Assembly (NCBI GenBank): GCA_022925895.1
Contig: JAKSYS010000830.1
Span: 1-20,646 of the forward strand
Origin: Fragilaria crotonensis
Taxonomy: Eukaryota > Bacillariophyta > Fragilariophyceae > Fragilariales > Fragilariaceae
Reading direction: 5' to 3'
Length of the DNA stretch: 20,646 bases
Shown here: positions 1-8,650 of the stretch, in pieces
How positions within the stretch are numbered: position 1 is the first letter of the stretch
Layout of the letters: every line of letters begins with the position of its first letter
Made by a program: the position numbers and the translations under genes
The notes under the pieces: generated by a model
The model's input: only the letters and a program-made list of their open reading frames with translations
Told to the model about the DNA's origin: nothing
Databases searched by the model: none

Positions 1-19
1 TTGTACTGGAAGCTTTGTA

Positions 20-787
20 GACTATAACTTGTGGTTCTGGCATCACTCATTTGGGTGTGGGGTCGCTGAATGATATAAACATTTGGGATCAAAGTAGTCT
101 CTTAAAGAGTTTCCTGGATGGTTCATTTGCAGAGCAAAGGGGTTGATTTTGAACTTGAGATTGGAGGTCAAGTTTTCAATCGATTCTGGCTCATGGTGGA
201 TGGAATCTACCTTGAGCTTTCTAGGTTTCTGAAAACAATCGAGGAGCCGTGTGATTGTATTGAATTGGCATTTGCGAAGTGGCAGGAAGCCACAAAAAAG
301 ACATTAAACGTGCATTTGGTGTCTTACAACAAAAATTTCACTTCCTCGTACGAATGATAGAGATGTGGTACGTCGGTGACATTGCATGCTCCTGTGTGGT
401 GGACACTTGTATAACGCTGCATAACATCATGATGGTTTTGCATCGAATTGACAATGATGAGGTTGAATCAGATGCCATATATGTGTCTGATGGACGTTTG
501 GAAAATGATGTGCAACACACGACAGCAGCAGGTCTTGAAGCTGAACAACAGCACGTGAACCGACGGATTGCAGAGATGGAGTTGCATCAGCAGCTATACG
601 AAATCACAGAAGAGATTGCCATATGAGTTATCAACAAAAGGCAATTATTGACTCGCTTTGATTCCAGTATGTGCAGCAACGGTGGGAGTGTTTATACAAT
701 GTGGAGGAACACCATCAATTGAAAGATGCATGCATGGACGAGCTTCTTGTTGAGATTCTCAAGAACAACAAAGAAAAGGAGAAGTAG
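20..787 (+). pseudogene. PIF/Harbinger-type DDE transposase, C-terminal half, frameshifted
   Basis: Three frames together give the C-terminal half of a PF04827-like (Plant_tran) DDE nuclease. First comes a LWFWHHSFG block (about 30-60), then GSLNDINIWDQSSLL (about 62-102). A DGIYLELSRFLKTI block follows (about 199-240), then FAKWQEA and, after a shift near 290-300, KRAFGVLQQKFHF and CITLHNIMM (to about 435). The end has the usual QRWECLYNVEEHHQL motif (about 675-725) and stops at 787. In this family the segment before AFGVL normally reads ERAFG, and that Glu is the likely third catalytic acid. Here the residue is Lys (about 306-311). At least three frame changes and this replacement indicate a dead gene. 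The 5' half, including the first catalytic Asp, is off the left edge. Confidence 0.8.
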
Positions 788-896
788 AGGAGTCTTTTTA
801 GTAAGGTGGCGACAGTGGCGGAAAGTATTAGCTACAGCACTGCTTATTATTGCCTCTCTTATTTGTTCTCAATAATAACTATAAGCTATTAGTTGG

Positions 897-1905
897 CTAG
901 TAGAATGACTGCAAATTTGTGCCCTTGTCTCTTCCTTGTTCTGCCACCGCATCAACATTTGCCTCAAGTCGGCGTCGTTTCTCTCGCGTCTCAGCAATCC
1001 TCAAAGCCATCTGCTCTCTTGCAAATGCCTTCCTATCAGCAGGTGTATCCAGAGACTGCGCAAGCCTCATATTTTGTTCCGCCTTCATGTTTTCCATGAG
1101 AGCATTTCCAACATTGGCAATCACGTTGGAGATGTTTTGGAGGGCTTCGCCCATACCGCCAGCACCATTGATTCAAAGCTGTCAATGCCACTGTTGTTAC
1201 TACCTGCACTAGATCCTCCATTGCCATGATGATTTGTGTACACTCCTCCACCACCCTCTTTTGTAATAATCACCTCTGAAATTGCAGGTTTAACAGTTTT
1301 GCATCAGCCTCCAACTGGGCTGTCTTCTTCTTTCCAATTGGACGCTTCCCAAGGAGTTCCTCCTCAGTTTTGGTGTGAAAGGACAAGAACTTGTTTTTGA
1401 CACGGAGGTACTCGCGAACAGCATAAAAGTCAAATGCTGGACAACCATACCTTTTCTTGTAGAACTCAAGACATGGAGTCTTATGATCTTCAACACTCCA
1501 ATCACTTGCCATATTGGTTGTCTTGTGGATTCCCAAACATTTCATTACCTCAGGTGTAATTGAACTTTTGAATTGTTATGATTAAATTGATTCACCGCTG
1601 CGATCTGCATACAGCGTTCCAACTCCTTTCTGGATGCACTCATCTCGTGTTGTCTCTGAACTTTGTTTGATTAGGGCCTTTTCCAATTCCATCTGCTCCT
1701 TGATGAATTTACAATAAATGTCGAACATGTGGGCCTTAAATACTTTGCCGTTATGATGAGCTCCGCAAATTGCATTTTCTGATGCTGAAATAAACGACCG
1801 TGCCACTATCATGTCCTCCACATTGGTATAGCCAGGGCCCCGTTTGGATTTCTCAGCATTGGCACTGTTGATGCCGGAAAGAGCATTTGGAGCCACAGCA
1901 GCCAT
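897..1905 (-). pseudogene. PIF/Harbinger Myb-like accessory (ORF1-type) protein, frameshifted
   Basis: The gene reads right to left in three open segments. Segment 1 (1905-1582) holds RGPGYTNVEDMIVARSFISA and VFKAHMFDIYCKF, the start of the Myb/SANT-like region of Harbinger ORF1 proteins. Segment 2 (about 1570-1270) continues with FKSSITPEVMKCLGIHKT and a CLEFYKKRYGCPAFDFYAVREYL block, which is the NAM-associated part. Segment 3 (1254-897) is a charged, probably helical tail (ALRIAETREKRRRLEAN). In PIF/Harbinger elements such a protein binds DNA and helps the transposase work; that role is from family knowledge. One shift lies near 1575 and a second near 1260. It is convergent with the transposase, about 110 bp away. 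The identification is by motif pattern, without a search. Confidence 0.7.
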
Positions 1906-2054
1906 GGCGAAGGACAGTCAATTTGCAATTTTTTTGTGCATTTGCTCGGGGAGCAAAAATTTCGAAAGGGTGGCTGGCGCAAAACCAATTTCGAGGTGGC
2001 ATGTCAAAATCCCGTCGGCATGTCATTTGCAAGTTTTTGCATCCCCCCTTTAAA

Positions 2055-2064
2055 GATGCTCTTA
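2055..2064. repeat. Probable right terminus of the Harbinger element plus TTA target
   Basis: The plus strand reads GATGCTC at 2055-2061, then TTA at 2062-2064. Just inside is a run of C (2043-2048) preceded by a TTGCA-rich segment, as in subterminal regions of PIF elements. The matching left end is not in the window, so the boundary is an inference from the terminal motif and the known TWA target preference. Confidence 0.45.
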
Positions 2065-2141
2065 TATCATTCCTTTTGTTGGTTTCAAATTGGATAAATC
2101 ATAAAATGCATGCTTTTATTCTTATACTCTCATGACGATGA

Positions 2142-2175
2142 CATAGCTATCATACTGTATGACATTGTAGCTATG
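2142..2175. repeat. Imperfect hairpin (CATAGCT / AGCTATG arms)
   Basis: CATAGCT at 2142-2148 pairs with AGCTATG at 2169-2175, and inside it CATAC at 2151-2155 pairs with GTATG at 2157-2161. It lies just outside the Harbinger terminus, in a stretch (2130-2210) dense with TATGA/TCATA words and a further small ACTAC...GTAGT stem. It may be the edge of another small foldback element. No gene is present. Confidence 0.5.
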
Positions 2176-2244
2176 ACGTACTACATGTATGATAGTAGTT
2201 GTACAGCCACATCCTCGGAATTGTGACTGACGGTACATACGACT

Positions 2245-2469
2245 AGTATGACAGTGCAATGCAGTTGACATTCCTCTGTATGGTTGGCAGTTTGGCAGAA
2301 GAAAACACCTCATCCCATTTGCAGCGCACACGGAAGCTGGATAGGCGATATACGACTACCGGTAGTATGACAGTGCAATGCAGTTGACATTCCTCTGTAT
2401 GGTTGGCAGTTTGGCAGAAGAAAACACCTCATCCCATTTGCAGCGCACACGGAAGCTGGATAGGCGATA
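2245..2469. repeat. Perfect 106-bp direct repeat, two copies
   Basis: Copy 1 spans 2245-2350 and copy 2 spans 2364-2469, at 119-bp spacing. I compared them base by base and found no difference. The spacer carries a second copy of the ATACGACT that also precedes copy 1, plus a perfect CTACCGGTAG palindrome (2356-2365) that copy 1 lacks. This is the form of a very recent tandem duplication. The second copy runs straight into the tyrosine recombinase remnant, so the repeat probably contains the eroded 5' part of that element or its flank. Confidence 0.9.
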
Positions 2470-3560
2470 CGTACAGTTCCTCGAAACCATAGGTCTCGCG
2501 ACCGACCCATTCCTTGACAGACTCAACGAGCAGGTAAGAGTCGAGCTGATCACCTGAATTGCTACATACCTCAGAGTAGATGGACAAAGAGGTGATACCG
2601 AATATTTTGTGGGGCTACCTTTAGACTCTGTTCGACCTTTGTTCGTCCAGCCATTGATGGCGTGGCGACGTCCACTAGGTCTCACAAACTTGGCAGTCCC
2701 ATGCACGACGGGTAAGATAGATTGCACCAAGTTCTGGCTTCCCAGCGCTAAGGATACTCATTATAAGCCCTTCTCTAAAGCAACAACCCGCGATTCCGCC
2801 ACCCGTCGTCCGATCGTCGCTCACGTTACGTCCACTCCAACAAATGTGGCAATTGGGCAGCTCGTGGTGGTTACTTTCTTCTTTGCCCTACGATAGTGCG
2901 AATACAGGACTGTCCAGAGTTCGCGACGAACGAGCTTGATCCCTTCATCGGACGTGGTGTTCTACAGACATTGTAGACGATTGGAGCCCGGTAGCGACGA
3001 CGCTCTCGATCGAGCGGAGTTCGTCTCCATTCTGTTCCGACAACTGAAGAACGGCGAGCGAGATGCGGTCATCGCTCAGCGCAGAGTTTCAGTTATGCAG
3101 GGCGTCATGTGTCCGGTGCAGGTGATGGTCGGTCTAGTCAACCGGATAGGCGTTTATGATCTCGGTCACCGATCGTTGGCCAGAGCGAGTGATGGTGATC
3201 ATCCCATCAATTTGGTCTGGTCGGATCAACCATGTTGTCCGTTGTACATAACGGCGCACAGGTGCTGCGCCACCCCGAGCAGCTGTCTTGCAGTACGGCG
3301 AGAGCCGCCTCGGATTCAGAGTGGCCCATTTAGGTACCCACTCCCATAGATCACTTGCAGCGATGACTATGTCCCTCGCGAGCGTCCCTCTTAACACGAT
3401 AAAACTCGTTGGCAGATGGAGAGGCAACTCGTTCCTTTGGTGTCTGCAACCTTATGTCCAACACATCTCATCCGGTGTGTCCGGGGACATGTGTCGGCAC
3501 CCACATTTGTTCACGGTGGGAATCTCAACATCACATTTCAGAAGGAGAAGAAATTAGGGA
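2461..3560 (+). pseudogene. Tyrosine recombinase/integrase gene, inactivated
   Basis: Reading with frame changes gives the catalytic half of a tyrosine recombinase of the kind seen in diatom genomes (Crypton- or DIRS-like YR; subfamily not settled). An early segment, RYVQFLETIGLATDPFLDRL, is at about 2465-2525. The first conserved arginine lies in FFFALR, followed by CEY (2876-2905); a TAG stop at 2894-2896 sits directly after that Arg. The frame then continues (AEFVSILFRQLKNGERD, about 3013-3063) to a shift near 3290. Next come LGTHSHR, the H-x-x-R box (His codon 3339-3341, Arg 3348-3350), then IKLVGRW (3399-3419) and FLWCLQ. The position where the family has the catalytic Tyr (usually FLRYI) is Cys, codon TGT at 3441-3443. 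A SGVS...RHPHLFTV tail closes the homology. The enzyme is therefore dead twice over. Confidence 0.75.
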
Positions 3561-3936
3561 AGGCAAGGTCGAAAGGGAAAGGATTGGGTTCATTAGTCAA
3601 TTGCGTGAACAGCCAAGAGTGTCGAACGGAGTCCCAAGGATGACGCGAACTACCGGAAGACTCTAAGCTTCTTCGATACTGCTCTTGAGGCTTTGGACTC
3701 ATCCGTGTCAAGATCGAAGAACAACGCAACTATGCAGGATAGCGAGCCTCCACATGACCTTCAGGATGTGTCAACTCTAGGTTGTGGTATGACATAGTTA
3801 CTGCGTCAGCCCGTCGCTGGGGCACACCTGATGTGCCATGAGCCATCAGTACAATGGAGTAGCGGGGACGAACGATGAAAGCATACTAGCTGTGATCAGC
3901 GTCATGCTGTTGCTACAAAATGCGTAACATTCATTC
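3561..3936. other. No recognised gene
   Basis: No persuasive coding region is visible. A short open stretch on + (about 3655-3735, SFFDTALEALDSS) could be the far C-terminus of the recombinase remnant but does not match a motif I know. The last 40 bases before the ubiquitin-system gene share a short block with the 3' flank of its paralogue (CAGCGTCATGCTG at about 3898-3910 and 18473-18485). Confidence 0.5.
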
Positions 3937-5519
3937 TTAATCCAGCCTAGGCCTCAAATGGCGGCCACGCCCTCCAATCCGGATGCGTCCATTGGCATTG
4001 CGGGCACTCGTTCCATTTCCTTTCTGTCGCCGACCGTTTGAATCGATAAAAAAGTATTCATCATTATGAGTTGCCATGTTGATGCATTCGTACCATTGTT
4101 TTTCAAACGGCCCGTATCCACAGCTTGGATTGCCGCATCTGCGGATATCCAAGCCCTGCAGAGATTGCCTCGTAGCTTCTTCCTCTTTACGACGCGCTGT
4201 TTCCAGTCGTTCCTGTTCCTGGCGAAGGCGCTCAGCTTCCGCCGCGCGTTCTTCTTCCAAACGCTTTCGTTGCAGTTCAGCCGCCTCTCGTCGGGCAATT
4301 CGCTCTTGGCGAAGACGTTCCTCCGCCGCCGCCGCCGCGGCTTGTGCATTCGCCACTTCCCGATGCAAAGTCACTAATTCGTCTTCAAGACTGTCCACAA
4401 GACTTTGCAACTGTTGACGAAGGCTCCCATAATATTCATCCAGCGCGCGTTCTGATTCAAGTCGAGCGAGTTCCAGATTATTGCGAAGGACAAGAACTTG
4501 ATGCCGGATCCGAACAGAAGGATAACGGAGGTCAAGGGGAAGTTCAATAACGTCATCAATACCGATCGTCCCAATAGCCGCCAAGTCTGAGATTGCAATC
4601 TCTACAGTCGCTGCATTCAATGAGGGTAAAATCAGTTCAGTATTGTCTTCAACTTCAATCCTTGCCTTCGAGTGATTTGAAGATGCCGTCACGTCCCCAC
4701 TTGAGGCATCACCAGCATGATCGTTCAACGAAGATGAAGCGTGATCTGAATTCGAGGCCGATTTTCTGCTGGTGAAGGGCATGAGTACCATTCGAGTAAG
4801 TGAGCTTGCAAAGCTGAGACCTAGGAAACCATGCTGATCATTCCCATCATCACACGTTGCCCTGGCAGTGGTACCAATGGAGAAGCCTGGCACTGGAAGT
4901 GCGTGGCTTTGTTGTCGCTGCTCAAGTTCTTCCTTTGCCTGCGTCAATTCCATGGACAACTGGTCGTATCTGTGCATTAACTCGCTAACTTTCATGCCAA
5001 ACACGTCGTCATGCTCATCGGAAGGACCCTCGTCGACCAAGGCATCATGTTCCGCCATGGCAGCAGCACATCTACATTCCAAATCCTTAACATGCTCTGT
5101 CGTCTCTTCCGATCCTGCAGTTTTCTCGCCGAGGTTTGCCTCGTTCAATCTCAAGGACATTGCAACACCGAGGTCCGCCGTAGCTTCATTCAGCTGATGC
5201 TCAAGAAGCGAGCCTCGAATCATGCCTTCTTCTGTGGTCCAATCAATTTCATCCCATTCTGCGCTGATTTCAGAAATTCTAATTTGCAAGCGCACTTCAT
5301 CTTCAGTCGGAGTATCTGTCGCAGGCAGTTTTGTCTCAAAAGCAGATACATCACGGTCTGTTTTGGCAGCGTTGGCTTGGTCTTGAGCTAGGCGAATTTG
5401 GTTCTCAAGTGTTGCCGTCTCTGACGCAGGCAGTTTTTTCTCAATAGTATCTCCATCATGGCCTGTTTTGGCGGCGTTTGCTTGCTCCTGAGCTAGGCGA
5501 ACTTGATTCTCGAGCGTTG
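3937..5519 (-). CDS. C-terminal segment: 35-residue repeats, coiled coils, RING2-like zinc module
   Basis: The frame is open from the shift near 5520 to a stop at 3937. It begins with two 35-residue repeats (ATLENQ...KLPASET and ATLENQ...KLPATDT), then ISEISAEWDEIDWTTEEG, an ECRCAAAMAEHDAL helix, KVSELMHRYDQL and, in the middle, a Ser/Asp-rich linker. An AISDLAAIGTIGIDDVI block and a strongly charged coiled coil (EERLRQERIARREAAEL) follow. The tail has RRCGNPSCGYGPFEK, then ECINMATHN. The paralogue continues with NECPQCQW and ends PRFDA; the same ending exists here in another frame (NECPQCQW, WPPFEA, TAG at 3947-3949) because one base is missing near 4005. The pattern C-x4-C-x2-GPFEK-x-C-N-DM-x-x-H recalls the second RING of RBR E3 ligases, where the Cys after EK is catalytic. 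That is inference. The 5' boundary is set by homology, as no ATG starts this piece. Confidence 0.7.
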
Positions 5520-5525
5520 CCCTTT
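5316..5525 (-). repeat. Two 105-bp (35-codon) tandem repeats
   Basis: GCAGGCAGTTTT recurs at 5321 and 5426, and GTTCTC/GATTCTC plus the GTTGCC stretch recurs at the same 105-base step. Each unit encodes ATLENQ-[VI]-RLAQ-x-QANAAKT, a heptad-like coiled-coil stretch, then a KLPA[ST] turn. The paralogue at 19800-19925 has a single equivalent (LTLENQILQAQQ ... RMPASDS), so the second copy arose after the gene duplicated. Confidence 0.88.
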
Positions 5526-8500
5526 TCTTGTAGGAGCTCCTCGATTCTCTGGCTCAAGACTTTGGCATCCGTCGCATACGCTTGATGGATGCGGTATTGC
5601 AATACTTGATGTTGGAGCTCAGCTTTCTGATCCATCAGAGAAGCCAAGAACTGTCTCAATGCCTCGTCAATTCTTCTAATCAGTCGCGATTCACCAGTGT
5701 CTGATTCTGTTGCGGATCTTGTGCGCAAGACGTGCAAAATCTGCGCCACGCATTCTGGGCAGATCGCATGATCGTCATCCAAAACATCGGAGTACCGAGG
5801 CTTCGCCTCCTTAACATGGAATACAAGGCAGTCAGAGCATAGAATCAGTGTGCATCGGGCACACGCACCTTGACGCGTCGTCTCCAATCTGGTTCGGCAG
5901 CAACTGTTGCTACACCTTGGAATCGTCACTTGTTCACGGGCTGGTCGCTCCCAGTCGTCCGGGCAAAGTGCCACTGCAACTCCAAGATAGAAGTGACCCG
6001 CACGATCGAATGATTGGCTTTGCATCAACACCGTATTGGAGTTGATAGAAACCACAGAAGGTGACTTGGACTCGTGCTGCCTGCTTTCCTGCGTACTCTG
6101 AAGGGTTGACTGAGCAACGACCCGTGCTCGTCTTTCCTGTGCAAGTCTTGTCTTTTCCTTACGTCGCTTTCTCCAATCCTCGAGCTCGCCGTCATCAATG
6201 GGTGTCTGAACCGACTTCACTAGCGATTGAACAGATGGAGCACGCTGGTCATTATTGATGCGAATCTCGGAAATCGGCTCTGCCGAGATGGAGCATGTCG
6301 GGTCAAACTTTCGATCGAGGTTACAACTTTCATCAGCAGTCAATACAATGCCATTCAAGTAACGAAGTCTTTCTTCCGTCTCAGCCATCGTCACACGTCC
6401 AGCAGAGAAATGGAGTTCGATTGGAGATCTCTCATAAGTGTGTCCACTCTCGCAAATCACTGGTTCGGTGTCAAGTTCCTCGGTCATGGGAACTCGAAAA
6501 TGTCCTTGCAAGTCAGGCCATCCACCATGCGGAATTCCCTTGTCGCAAAAGACAGCATCGGCAAATAGCATCTCAGCAGTATCCGCGAATGTTTCCTCAA
6601 CAGCATCGGCGAACCCTTCCAGAGCGACGTAATCTCGAAAAGGAGCTTGCGCATCAGACAATTTCTCATGCGGGTGTCTTCTGTCAGAAACTACAGCTTT
6701 GACGAATGGCTCCCCACTGATGCAATCTTGCGAGTGTAGCAGCGCTCCGGACAACTTGTCATGTGTGTTCCTCTTGTCGCGACACTCAGGATCGGCGAGA
6801 GCTTTCACATTGATCGAATCTTGCAAGTGCAACTCTTGCCCGACCTGCAACAAAGTGGATCCATCCACCGAAGAAGTCGTGAATCGCGACGCTCCTAAGG
6901 TCAACTGTGGCTTGCGGACAATGGCATGCGCTTCAAACATATTCATCTGCTGGGCGTGAAGGGTATCGCCCAGTCCTTCGATGTTTGGAAATTTCTCAAG
7001 TAAAGCGGCGGCTGCAGTTTCCACGGAACCATACCGCATGACAAAGGCTTTCTTAGGGTTATCGAATTGGTTGCCGTGACTGTCAAATAGAAACCACGGA
7101 GCATCGCGGCGCACATCCTTACAGATGAGCAAGATGGTTTCCGGGGGCTTGGTGAGGACCACCGCGACCGATTTCTCGTCGTGACAGTGAGCGTAGGTTC
7201 TCGCCTCCCCGATACATTCTTGAAAGGAGCGTTGAGAAGTAGTCCCGTAAATCACCGTTCGTCGTTGGAGCGGTTGGACAATGTCTGAGTAGAGTGGGTG
7301 GTTCCAGAGATCATCAAGACTTGCATGTTCTCGGTGTTGGAGAAAGAGATCGTTGAAGATCATAGTACCATCTTGAAGGTATCCGTCCAGTGCTCCGGTA
7401 GTAATGCACGATGGTGTTTCGGTTATCTTGTTCAACAGCTGTGCTGCGGCATAGAGACAAATTGACGTGCAGGCCGATCTGCCACCTTCAATTGCATACT
7501 GTGAAAAGTTTGCTTCTGCAATCATGTCTCCGAGAGGACGAGAAGGCGACATAAGCATCAACTGTGAACGATTGTCACGAGTTCCATTCATTTGCAAAGA
7601 AAGCAATCGTGCCATCTCCTCATCGCCACGCTGGTTTTCTTCGGCAGCAAAGGCAGCGGATGGTGGCTTCGTAAGGGATGCATATCGTGGAACGAAAGCG
7701 GAGGAGGGATAATCATGTTGATTGCGAGCATCAAGTTTCTCCACTTGTATCGTTGAATCCTTGGTGACAAGCTTGGATAATGGTTCCTTCACAGCATCGG
7801 CGAACCCTTCCAGAACGACGTAATCTTGAAAAGGAGCTTGCGCATCAGACAATTTCTCATGCGGGTGTCTTCTGTCAGAAACTACAGCTTTGGCGAATGG
7901 CTTCCCACTGATGGAATCTCGCGAATGTAGCAGCGCTCCAGACAACTTGTCATGTGTGTTCCTCTTGTCGCGACACTCAGGATCGGCGAGAGCTTTCGCA
8001 TTGATCGAATCTTGCAAGTGCAACTCTTGCCCGACCTGCAACAAAGTGGATCCATCCACCGAAGAAGTCGTGAATCGCGACACTCCTAAGGTTACTTGTG
8101 GCTTGCGGACAATGGCGTGCGCTTCAAACATATTCATCTGCTGGGCGTGAAAGGTATCGCCCAGTCCTTCGATGTTTGGAAATTTCTCAAGTAAAGCGGC
8201 GGCTGCAGTTTCCACGGAACCATACCGCATGACAAAGGCTTTCTTAGGGTTATCGAATTGGTTGCCGTGACTGTCAAATAGAAACCACGGAGCATCGCGG
8301 CGCACATCCTTACAGATGAGCAAGATGGTTTCCGGGGGCTTGGTGAGGACCACCGCGACCGATTTCTCGTCGTGACAGTGAGCGTAGGTTCTCGCCTCCC
8401 CGATACATTCTTGAAAGAAGCGTTGAGAAGTAGTCCCGTAAATCACCGTTCGTCGTTGGAGCGGTTGGACAATGTCTGAGTAGAGTGGGTGGTTCCAGAG

Positions 8501-8650
8501 ATCGTCAAGACTTGCATGTTCTCGGTGTTGGAGAAAGAGATCGTTGAAGATCATAGTACCATCTTGAAGGTATCCGTCCAGTGCTCCGGTAGTAATGCAC
8601 GATGGTGTTTCGGTTATCTTGTTCAACAGCTGTGCTGCGGCATAGAACAA
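5456..8650 (-). CDS. Central segment: rest of protease domain A, protease domain B, U-box, FYVE-like finger, coiled coil
   Basis: A 1064-codon open frame; genuine coding runs from the shift near 8646 to the shift near 5520. Protease domain A continues from YAAAQLLNK, with NHPLYSDIVQPLQRR, TKPPETILLICKD and WFLFDSHGNQF (Asp126, His128; Asp codon 8273-8275). Domain B repeats the unit with Cys394 in GGRSACTSIC (codon 7469-7471), Asp523 and His525. The C...DxH pattern in this order fits a papain-like fold, as in viral and eukaryotic deubiquitinases; the specific family is not recognised. Residues about 712-790 form a U-box: F-x-VPMTEEL, EPVICESGHTYER (about 6440-6480), then a PSVQSLV helix. Residues about 905-970 hold C-x3-C, C-x2-C, C-x2-C, C-x2-C (RCSNSC, CARC, CSDC, CPEC), spaced like FYVE or a related cross-brace finger. 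The rest is coiled coil. The last about 20 residues after ELLQEKG are off-frame. Confidence 0.78.
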   Translation of the reverse strand: MFYAAAQLLNKITETPSCITTGALDGYLQDGTMIFNDLFLQHREHASLDDLWNHPLYSDIVQPLQRRTVIYGTTSQRFFQECIGEARTYAHCHDEKSVAVVLTKPPETILLICKDVRRDAPWFLFDSHGNQFDNPKKAFVMRYGSVETAAAALLEKFPNIEGLGDTFHAQQMNMFEAHAIVRKPQVTLGVSRFTTSSVDGSTLLQVGQELHLQDSINAKALADPECRDKRNTHDKLSGALLHSRDSISGKPFAKAVVSDRRHPHEKLSDAQAPFQDYVVLEGFADAVKEPLSKLVTKDSTIQVEKLDARNQHDYPSSAFVPRYASLTKPPSAAFAAEENQRGDEEMARLLSLQMNGTRDNRSQLMLMSPSRPLGDMIAEANFSQYAIEGGRSACTSICLYAAAQLLNKITETPSCITTGALDGYLQDGTMIFNDLFLQHREHASLDDLWNHPLYSDIVQPLQRRTVIYGTTSQRSFQECIGEARTYAHCHDEKSVAVVLTKPPETILLICKDVRRDAPWFLFDSHGNQFDNPKKAFVMRYGSVETAAAALLEKFPNIEGLGDTLHAQQMNMFEAHAIVRKPQLTLGASRFTTSSVDGSTLLQVGQELHLQDSINVKALADPECRDKRNTHDKLSGALLHSQDCISGEPFVKAVVSDRRHPHEKLSDAQAPFRDYVALEGFADAVEETFADTAEMLFADAVFCDKGIPHGGWPDLQGHFRVPMTEELDTEPVICESGHTYERSPIELHFSAGRVTMAETEERLRYLNGIVLTADESCNLDRKFDPTCSISAEPISEIRINNDQRAPSVQSLVKSVQTPIDDGELEDWRKRRKEKTRLAQERRARVVAQSTLQSTQESRQHESKSPSVVSINSNTVLMQSQSFDRAGHFYLGVAVALCPDDWERPAREQVTIPRCSNSCCRTRLETTRQGACARCTLILCSDCLVFHVKEAKPRYSDVLDDDHAICPECVAQILHVLRTRSATESDTGESRLIRRIDEALRQFLASLMDQKAELQHQVLQYRIHQAYATDAKVLSQRIEELLQEKGNARESSSPSSGASKRRQNRP

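Larger units (their letters stand above)
1..2064. mobile_element. PIF/Harbinger DNA transposon, right-hand part, decayed
   Basis: Two genes typical of PIF/Harbinger elements lie tail to tail: a DDE transposase remnant on + (about 20-787) and a Myb-like/NAM-associated accessory protein remnant on - (897-1905). Read from the outside, the right end is GAGCATCTTTAAAGGGGGG, which resembles the GAGCATCT-type ends of many plant PIF elements. It is followed at 2062-2064 by TTA, the usual 3-bp target of this superfamily. The left end lies outside the window, so the terminal inverted repeat and target duplication cannot be paired. Both genes are broken by frameshifts, so the element is not autonomous. 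The superfamily call is from protein resemblance; the exact terminus is inferred. Confidence 0.72.

Noticed and set aside
2245..2469. CRISPR-like or satellite array
   Set aside because: Only two copies of a 106-bp unit with a 13-bp spacer; a simple tandem duplication fits better.
3134..3427. 97-codon minus-strand open frame
   Set aside because: It lies opposite the tyrosine recombinase homology, which is clear on the plus strand.
4066..5391. Open frames on the plus strand opposite the ubiquitin-system gene
   Set aside because: They are mirrored at the paralogue (18571-19097 and beyond) only because the minus-strand protein is conserved; they hold no motif and are explained by the charged coiled-coil codons on the other strand.
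5520..8646. Short introns as the explanation of the frame changes
   Set aside because: Each frame change is explained by one or two bases against the duplicate or paralogue, with homology continuous on both sides; there is no room for an intron.
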